Shown in pieces: positions 57,948-64,000 of a DNA stretch of 64,000 nucleotides. Made by a program: the position numbers and the translations under genes. Source of the DNA: Symsagittifera roscoffensis (lineage: Eukaryota > Xenacoelomorpha > Acoela > Convolutidae); contig NC_087068.1 in the NCBI RefSeq assembly GCF_963678635.1, positions 57,335,896 through 57,399,895 on the forward strand, written 5' to 3'. The notes beneath the pieces were generated by a model, which did not search any database, was not told the DNA's origin, and saw only the letters and a program-made list of their open reading frames with translations. Position 1 is the first letter of the stretch; each line of letters begins with the position of its first letter.

Positions 57948-59538
57948 CAGGTAAGTATAGTTTATCATATTCTTAACTAATAAATTCAAATTAAAAAACT
58001 AACCATTCTTTATCCATGTCTCATTTTGATTTTTAGTCTTCATCTCACGATCATCTGCAAAATAAACAAAAGAAAAATAAAAAATAGAAAACTTCTTCAA
58101 ATTGTTCAAAACTCTAATAATCTTTTGCACCAGCCAAATTAAATAAAGTTCATACAAATGTAGTAAATTAATTTAAAAATTATTTCCCTAAAAGCAGTAA
58201 TTCTAATAATGATGAAAATTTGTAACTTAATTTTTCCCCAAAACTAGCAGTAAAATTGAAATTCTATGTAGTAAATTGATAAGACGAAAATGCAGTACTA
58301 ACCTTTTAATATTTCCATTCACTCGCACAAGAATTCTATCCATACTCGCACAGCTCGCCCACGAAGAATTGTTTAAATAATGAATTTCAGTTTCAAGCTT
58401 TCACACTCAACAACTCTAACACACGATAACAAGTTTCGAACTTTCCTTTAACCCGGTTGGAAAGGAATTATATACAAAACAAAACTAACCAACGCAGCTT
58501 ACTAAACACCACAACACATAGAATAACAGCATGACTAAGAAAAGGAAACCAACGGTACCCAAACCGGATTAACCCAGTTTAAAACTGGATAATTTATTCT
58601 TTTGAAGACTATTATAAAGTCTAAGAAAGAAATAATAAAACACAAAAAAGTCGAAAGACAAACCCATACCAAAAACGATTTGATTTTTGAAAAAAGGACA
58701 CAACCAACGAAACATAAGAAAAACCACAACAAACCCAACATAAAACGTTATCACATAACAGGACCTCTCACAGAAACCGCACGAAATCATACTCCCACTC
58801 CTGGCCTAACCCACCAGAGAGGACGTCCTGAGCATGCTCTATAGCCGGCCTAACCCACCGCGCTACATCCACGCTTTGTGACCACACTTCTATTTTTAAT
58901 AAGAGGTACTCAAGGGTGAGTAACTCTTCAAAATAACCGAACTAAAACAAAAAGCTTTTGTGAAAACAACTAACCAAAATCATAACTAAAACACCGAACT
59001 AATAAAAATTTTATAAAATGTAAACTACACTTTGCAGTATATAGATCAGCATACAACACCAAAGACGAACATCCAAAGACAAAATGACCCCACTACACTC
59101 GAAAAAGAATGGCCAACCACAATCAATATGCCGCCCACAATCACAACTCAAAGGAATTAGAGTACGACTTGACTTCGCAGAAAAGGACTTCATTGAACTA
59201 GAACAATGACCACCTCGATGTTCAAGTATACGTACAGATCCGAGTAACCAGGCATCCCCTCCACGCACAATCTCCACGCCATTCCCAGACAAGGTCAACC
59301 CAAAAGAAGTTCTCTACATGGAACAGAAAAACCTGTCATAGCCAACCATTCTGAAATCAGATTTGAGTTTGTTGCGAAAACCCAGTCGTTGTCATGAGAA
59401 AACACAGCGATTGAACCTGGAACTTCTCTAACAAGAGAACCCAGAAGAATTATGATGTTCGCCAAATACCAACGTCCATCATCCATCCTTTGAATTGCAG
59501 AAAGACTATTCTAAAAAACTCTGTAAAACCCGGATGGG
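57948..59538 (+). other. Element C 3' region without a gene
   Basis: Corresponds to 29831-31445 of B. It has the intron-like segment, degenerate GCAGTAAAT/GTAGTAAAT words (about 58160-58305), the CCAGTTT-A-AAACTGG hairpin, two GGCCTAACCCACC words, and CCCGGATGGG before the LTR. A 90-base or so deletion relative to B lies near 59400. No gene. Confidence 0.65.
57951..58036 (+). other. Element C intron-like segment after ORF7 stop
   Basis: Donor CAG|GTAAGTAT directly after the stop, TTAACTAA inside, acceptor GATTTTTAG; 86 nt. The signals are kept although the interior differs from B. Confidence 0.6.
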
Positions 59539-59948
59539 TGGAACCTGATCTAAACTACATTTTATGATTGGATAAATTAGATATTTTACCACTGTAAAGT
59601 ATTTAATATTAACCAATCATGATCCATCTAACTAACAACCCACTTATTTGTAAGTGCTGAAATTACTTGTAATTTCAGCACCAGAGAGATTTGAATTTAA
59701 CTTAGAAATTAGTTGACTCTCCAAGAGAACTTCAGCAGCCGCAATAAACCAGTATACCCTAGATCTATTGAGCCTAGCAGAGACTAGTTAAACAACCTGA
59801 GACTAGATAGTATAAGAGTAAGATTAGGATCGGTATTAGACTAAGAAGTTGCACGAATCTATCCGGCCGAAAATAAGATAGCGTGACGAGCAGACGGTGT
59901 ACCCTATCCGAAATTACTCTATGAGTTATACCCATCGGTCCTAACTCA
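59539..59948 (+). repeat. LTR shared by element C (3') and element D (5')
   Basis: Preceded by the C polypurine region and followed, after TC, by a primer-binding site and a D leader, so it serves as the 3' LTR of C and the 5' LTR of D. Its variants ACCACTGTAAAG and GACTCTCCAAGAGAAC match the solo LTR at 39610 and not the C 5' LTR; its end, TTATACCCATCGGTCCTAACTCA, is unique in the window. Confidence 0.93.
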
Positions 59949-59950
59949 TC

Positions 59951-59960
59951 TGGTGCGACC
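59951..59960 (+). other. Element D primer-binding site
   Basis: TGGTGCGACC, two bases after the LTR, as in B and C. Confidence 0.8.
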
Positions 59961-60035
59961 ATAAGTCTCGAACAAGACCTTAATAGCTTAGAATTAACCA
60001 ATAATAAATTAGAATTTAGACAAAACATTTACAAA

Positions 60036-60269
60036 ATGTTTTACGACAATAATTTAATCGAAATGTCTCTACGACTCAAAAGATGAGAGCCAATATTCCG
60101 AACGATAACAGAACTACCCGGAATTGGAAGAAGACCTCGAACCAGAGACGACATACGACAAAGTAGAAACTTACCATATAGTTATATGATAGTTCGGCAA
60201 AAGCCAACACAAACTTTTGTATTTAGAATACTACTAGCAATGAATTTAGATTTTCATTTGCAAACATAA
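60036..60269 (+). pseudogene. Element D ORF0, premature TGA
   Basis: Matches the 77-codon frame of C from its first ATG. Codon 17 is TGA (60084-60086) where C has TCA. The rest is open to TAA at 60267-60269. As in C, the frame is open upstream through the primer-binding site. Confidence 0.6.
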
Positions 60270-61195
60270 AATTTTGAAGTCAATCTTCAAAATAATTTCA
60301 GGCGCTAAACAAAATTATTAATATACAATAACGATTGATAAAAAGATCTCAGATCGTTTTCCTAAATTCTGCAGTAATATACAAAACATGTTTGAAAAAT
60401 ATTTATTGAAAAATCAAAATAAAAATTAGTAGCATGACAATAAATGGTTAGTAATTATAAATCATCCTGTTGTTCCAGCTTCATCACCTAAACATAACAG
60501 CATTCATAAGCTCACTAATATCATAAAAATACTAAATCTTTTCTTTACACAAATTTAAAACATTTTAAACTTAAATTCACTTAATTCTAAAATCAGATCA
60601 TCAAGGCTTATCCTTGGATCTTAAATCATTTTCTATTTAATTAAATTTAAAACTTGATCATCAAGGCCTATCCTTGGATCAAAAAGAACAACTTTGTTCT
60701 CCCCCACCCACTTAACTAGTGTCTAACGACCTCAAACGTCGATTCACTATCCAACCCTTTCTAAAAACCCAGGACTAATAGAAATTTTTGAACAAAACTA
60801 ATCATTCAAATTAGGATAAACAGTGAAGAACTTCGGTTATTCATCCTTCACTTGATCCCCCCTCTTACCAGACCTAGGATAAATCTTAGACTTAGTAAGT
60901 TTAAAATAGTATCTAACGAACTACTCGCGTTCTAATTATACCTGAACCTTGTGGATCGATTTACTATTCTCCAACCCTGAACACAATCACTACCCTTAAG
61001 TAAGATTAAGTAAGTTAACACCTTAGCTTATACTAGCCACGAGAAAGTATAAAATCATTCTTCGGAATCGATATACTTTTCTCCCCAACCCTGAACAAAT
61101 AGACCCAGGTTAGGCTAACCAAAAAATCGTAAGGACTAACAGTCTAAGTAATAGAAATCATTTAACAACCTTTTGCATCCGTCATCCTAAACCTT
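60270..61195 (+). other. Element D structured leader
   Basis: Same hairpin series and CCAACCC / AGACC-AGG words as in B and C, including GATCATCAAGG/CCTTGGATC twice and the UUCG loops. No coding frame. Confidence 0.65.
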
Positions 61196-61663
61196 ATGTC
61201 ATTTAAAAACCTAGAAAATAAACAAACAATCGTTTTACACAATTGTGAAATAAATAACAAAAAATACGACCTTGTAATCACACCTCATACACAAACAGTT
61301 GGATACATTAGGACAAAACGACAAACATTAAAGAGAAAAATAATAACTATACAAAGACAAATAACACGTAAAAGATTTTCAAAAAATCGAAACGCATTTT
61401 CAGAATCAGAAACCAACAGTTTAGACAAACTTTATAAACTAAAAGAATCAATAGATAAAAATTGCCCAATTCACGATCAATTATATTTCTCCGACTCAGA
61501 AACAACTTCAAATTCATCAAAAAGAGGAAAAAGAAGAATAAAAAAGCAGTATAAACACAAACCAGTACATTTATACAATTGGAATCAACCAATTAGACAC
61601 ATTGATAATTATATATTAACAGTCATCGAACGAAAAAATGAGCTCAACGCACACCCCAGGTGA
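61196..61663 (+). CDS. Element D ORF1, 155-aa basic protein
   Basis: Third open copy of the small basic protein, differing from B at about eight positions, mostly conservative (for example Lys to Ile at 52, Glu to Lys at 77). The basic run near residues 108-121 is unchanged. It overlaps gag-pol by 26 bases. Confidence 0.8.
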   Translation: MSFKNLENKQTIVLHNCEINNKKYDLVITPHTQTVGYIRTKRQTLKRKIITIQRQITRKRFSKNRNAFSESETNSLDKLYKLKESIDKNCPIHDQLYFSDSETTSNSSKRGKRRIKKQYKHKPVHLYNWNQPIRHIDNYILTVIERKNELNAHPR

Positions 61664-64000
61664 AGAAAGTCCAGATGATGATGATATCTTCCCCTTTATA
61701 GTAGATGCAACCACTGATAGAGGACAGCATATATTTTGCAAAAATTTACTCTTAAATTTGTTTGAACCCGGAATCAGTCCATGTAAAACAGAGTTCCCAG
61801 ATGTAAAAATCAAAAGACAAATTATCGATCACTATCTAAAAGATATATGTAACCTAACACAACAATACGGAATCTACTCCATAGAATTCAGCTCACCAAA
61901 TCGGAATCACAGTAAATATATAATTCAAACAGACGACCTTGATTTAGAATTTTCAAAAGTATTCTCAGAATATATAAAAAGCATCCAATATCATTACTCA
62001 CAAAGAGCAAACTCCATATTCACCAATGAAGTTTTTGCGATAATATATAGTTATATCTCGATATTAGAAAACGAAATCCAGATACCAAATGTCTCACCGA
62101 CAGAAACATCTAAACATATAAGAGTACGACATGAAATCACACTACTCTCTAGTTTTCTAAATATAATTAAAGAAAATTTCACGAAAGATGAAGTTTCACA
62201 ACATACAAAACACGACTTACAAAAAATTTTGGCATGGTTCATAATAGATTATTTCACACATAATATTGATTTATTTTCACAAGCAAGAAAAAATTTTAGA
62301 CCCCAAAACTCAAACGATGATACTGCCATTACAGAACAATCAGACTATGTTTGGGACCCCGAATGGTCTCATCCCGCATTCATAAACTTCCCACAATCAA
62401 TCTCAAGTCAAGCAATAAGTACGATATCTTATGTAAGAGATTATGTAAGAGTAATACCATTAACCATTGATGCAACACCATTAAACTATAATACATTTTT
62501 ACCCGATATGCAAAATAATAGTTTAAACTCTACAGTCATACACAATGAAAACCTCAATGGAACTAGGAATCTTACTCAACAAGATATCCAGACACCATCA
62601 CACTTCATAAATGAAGAAATCGTACACACAACAACTACACAACAAAGTATTTCACCAATACGTCCAAACTTAACAACACCAAGAAATACAAACCCTTCAC
62701 AAACACAGGTAACCTTACAATCAACCGTTAAACCTTCGGTTGCCCCAAAATATTCACACATGGATTACCAAACATACAGACCCATGACAATACCGCCAAA
62801 AACACGCAAAACGTTCACTAGAAACAACTTTGCAGACCATAATTATAATTACACACATCCATCAAAAACAAATTATCAACCACGAAAAAATTTTAGTAAT
62901 TATACAAGATCTCGAAACTGGGATAACCCAATGGCACCACCTAATTCAGTAAATTTCCGAACAAATTTACATCCTCCACAGGATCGTAGTGAAAACTATC
63001 CATTTTTTCAACAAAATAAAAATAAAAAACAAACATCTTATCAAATGGATTACTTATCCTCAGATGATGATTTCTTACAACCAGATATATTTGCACCCTA
63101 TAATCAAGAATATCGTGGACAAGGAATACAGAAACCACATACATATAATAGAATTTTTTCTCCACAACCAATAGATACACAAAATCAACAACCAATTCAG
63201 CAACAAAACCCAATTAATACACAATATTTTCAACCAATTCAGCAACAAAACCCAATGATTGCAAACTCGTACCAACCAACACAAATGCAAAATGAAATAC
63301 CACTCCCATATTATCTTCAACAACACGAATTAACAAGAAATCAACTTTCAAATTTTTCTCAAACGCCAAATGCAGCAGAATCATTACAAATGACTATGAA
63401 TCCATACCTTATGGGTGGATCATCAATAACATCAAATAAACCTTTAATGGTATTCACAGGAACAGACCCTGAATATTCTGTAGAAGATTATTTAAATGCA
63501 GTAACAGCAAATTTGATTTTAAATATAGGATTTGAACCAATTAACACGCCACTACATCAAAACTGGATACATCGACGCACAGCGTTAATACAAACAACTT
63601 TAGATGGCGCAGCCCAAAAATGGTTTTCAGTATTGCCTATAGAATTAAAATCAAATTGGAAAAGGTTTACACAAGAATTTTCAAAAATGTTTGACTCCGA
63701 AAGAAACAAACAACAACAAAGAGTTTTATGTAATGAAATTCGCAGATTACCAAACGAAACCATCAAGCAATTAGCAGTACGAATCGAAACACTAGTTCGA
63801 AAAGCATATTCATTAAATACACATGACTATAAAAACACAAAGATGACAGAAATCTTAATGATGACCTTAACACCACAATTAAGGAAAATAGCAATAAAAA
63901 AGAGAGCATCCCATCCTTCTTCAATTCGAGAACCCGATTTAGATTTTCGAAAACTAGTAGACAAACTAGAACAAGCAGAAATCACAATGAAACTCGAAGA
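61638..64000 (+). CDS. gag-pol: Element D gag-pol polyprotein, N-terminal part
   Basis: I read this frame from the ATG at 61638 to the window edge (787 codons) without a stop. It covers the N-terminal unknown region, the Gln/Asn-rich linker and most of the capsid-like Gag domain, including the GAAQKWFSVLP segment. At the position of the TGA in B it has AGG. Whether the pol part is intact cannot be judged. Confidence 0.85.
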   Translation, partial: MSSTHTPGEESPDDDDIFPFIVDATTDRGQHIFCKNLLLNLFEPGISPCKTEFPDVKIKRQIIDHYLKDICNLTQQYGIYSIEFSSPNRNHSKYIIQTDDLDLEFSKVFSEYIKSIQYHYSQRANSIFTNEVFAIIYSYISILENEIQIPNVSPTETSKHIRVRHEITLLSSFLNIIKENFTKDEVSQHTKHDLQKILAWFIIDYFTHNIDLFSQARKNFRPQNSNDDTAITEQSDYVWDPEWSHPAFINFPQSISSQAISTISYVRDYVRVIPLTIDATPLNYNTFLPDMQNNSLNSTVIHNENLNGTRNLTQQDIQTPSHFINEEIVHTTTTQQSISPIRPNLTTPRNTNPSQTQVTLQSTVKPSVAPKYSHMDYQTYRPMTIPPKTRKTFTRNNFADHNYNYTHPSKTNYQPRKNFSNYTRSRNWDNPMAPPNSVNFRTNLHPPQDRSENYPFFQQNKNKKQTSYQMDYLSSDDDFLQPDIFAPYNQEYRGQGIQKPHTYNRIFSPQPIDTQNQQPIQQQNPINTQYFQPIQQQNPMIANSYQPTQMQNEIPLPYYLQQHELTRNQLSNFSQTPNAAESLQMTMNPYLMGGSSITSNKPLMVFTGTDPEYSVEDYLNAVTANLILNIGFEPINTPLHQNWIHRRTALIQTTLDGAAQKWFSVLPIELKSNWKRFTQEFSKMFDSERNKQQQRVLCNEIRRLPNETIKQLAVRIETLVRKAYSLNTHDYKNTKMTEILMMTLTPQLRKIAIKKRASHPSSIREPDLDFRKLVDKLEQAEITMKLE

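Larger units (their letters stand above)
41064..59948 (+). mobile_element. Element C: full-length but decayed copy
   Basis: An 18,885-bp copy with the same gene order as B, diverged from A and B by several percent. The left flank is CAAG (41060-41063); no CAAG follows the right LTR because element D starts there. The two LTRs of C differ at about ten or more positions, unlike those of B. Gag-pol, env and ORF7 carry stops and indels; ORF0, ORF1, ORF3, ORF4 and ORF5 remain open. Confidence 0.93.
59539..64000 (+). mobile_element. Element D: 5' part of a fourth copy, continues beyond window
   Basis: LTR, primer-binding site, ORF0, leader, ORF1 and the first 787 codons of gag-pol are visible. The sequence is intermediate: the N-terminal gag-pol is closer to A/B in some parts and to C in others. 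The right end is outside the window. Confidence 0.92.

Noticed and set aside
1-64000. Bacterial or phage operon, CRISPR array or prophage
   Set aside because: The overlapping genes look operon-like, but the sequence is LTR retroelements with TG...CA ends, target duplications and eukaryotic splice-like signals; no spaced direct-repeat array is present.

Overview
The window is a eukaryotic, almost certainly animal, repeat block. Essentially all of it except about 5.8 kb consists of copies of one very large LTR retrotransposon of the Ty3/gypsy (Metaviridae) type. The host DNA between copies is AT-rich and has no gene I can support; its style (long A/T runs, TTTGCCGGAAA-like words) would fit a nematode or another small invertebrate genome, but that is a low-confidence guess. 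All elements lie on the + strand, which is strikingly A-rich and G-poor.

Layout. Element A enters from the left edge and runs to 12963, is interrupted, and resumes at 31856, ending with its 3' LTR at 34427-34836. Element B (12964-31855, 18,892 bp, complete, two apparently identical 410-bp LTRs) is inserted inside the last gene of A and is bounded by the 4-bp target duplication CTTT. Host DNA follows (34837-39609), then a solo LTR flanked by ATAT (39610-40019), more host DNA (40020-41063), then element C (41064-59948, complete in length but decayed). The 3' LTR of C is directly followed by the primer-binding site and 5' half of a fourth copy, D, which runs off the right edge, so C and D share one LTR.

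Gene order, read from B with A, C and D as comparisons: LTR; primer-binding site; ORF0 (68-77 aa); a roughly 0.9-kb leader built of repeated stem-loops; ORF1 (155 aa, basic); one continuous gag-pol frame of about 2740 codons (Gag with capsid-like region and CCHC knuckle, protease, reverse transcriptase, RNase H, integrase, GPY/F module); a 0.6-kb gap; two small membrane proteins (76 and 62 aa); a frame of about 371-377 codons with no methionine at all; an envelope-like membrane glycoprotein (872 aa); a 599-aa protein of unknown function; a 1.6-kb 3' region that opens with a conserved 86-87-nt intron-like segment; LTR. Several neighbouring frames overlap by 4, 13 or 26 bases, which suggests coupled or polycistronic translation from few mRNAs.

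State of the copies. In B the only obvious lesion is one in-frame TGA in gag-pol (17066-17068). In A, gag-pol is open throughout the visible part, but the first small membrane gene has a frameshift, env has a TAA, and the last gene is split by B. C has several stops and indels in gag-pol, env and the last gene, and a catalytic Asp of its reverse transcriptase is replaced by Tyr. D is open in ORF1 and in the visible part of gag-pol but has a TGA in ORF0. The most interesting feature is the element itself: a roughly 19-kb retrovirus-like element with at least five conserved accessory frames I cannot assign to known families, a methionine-free conserved frame, a modular stem-loop leader and an apparent intron kept in the genomic copies.
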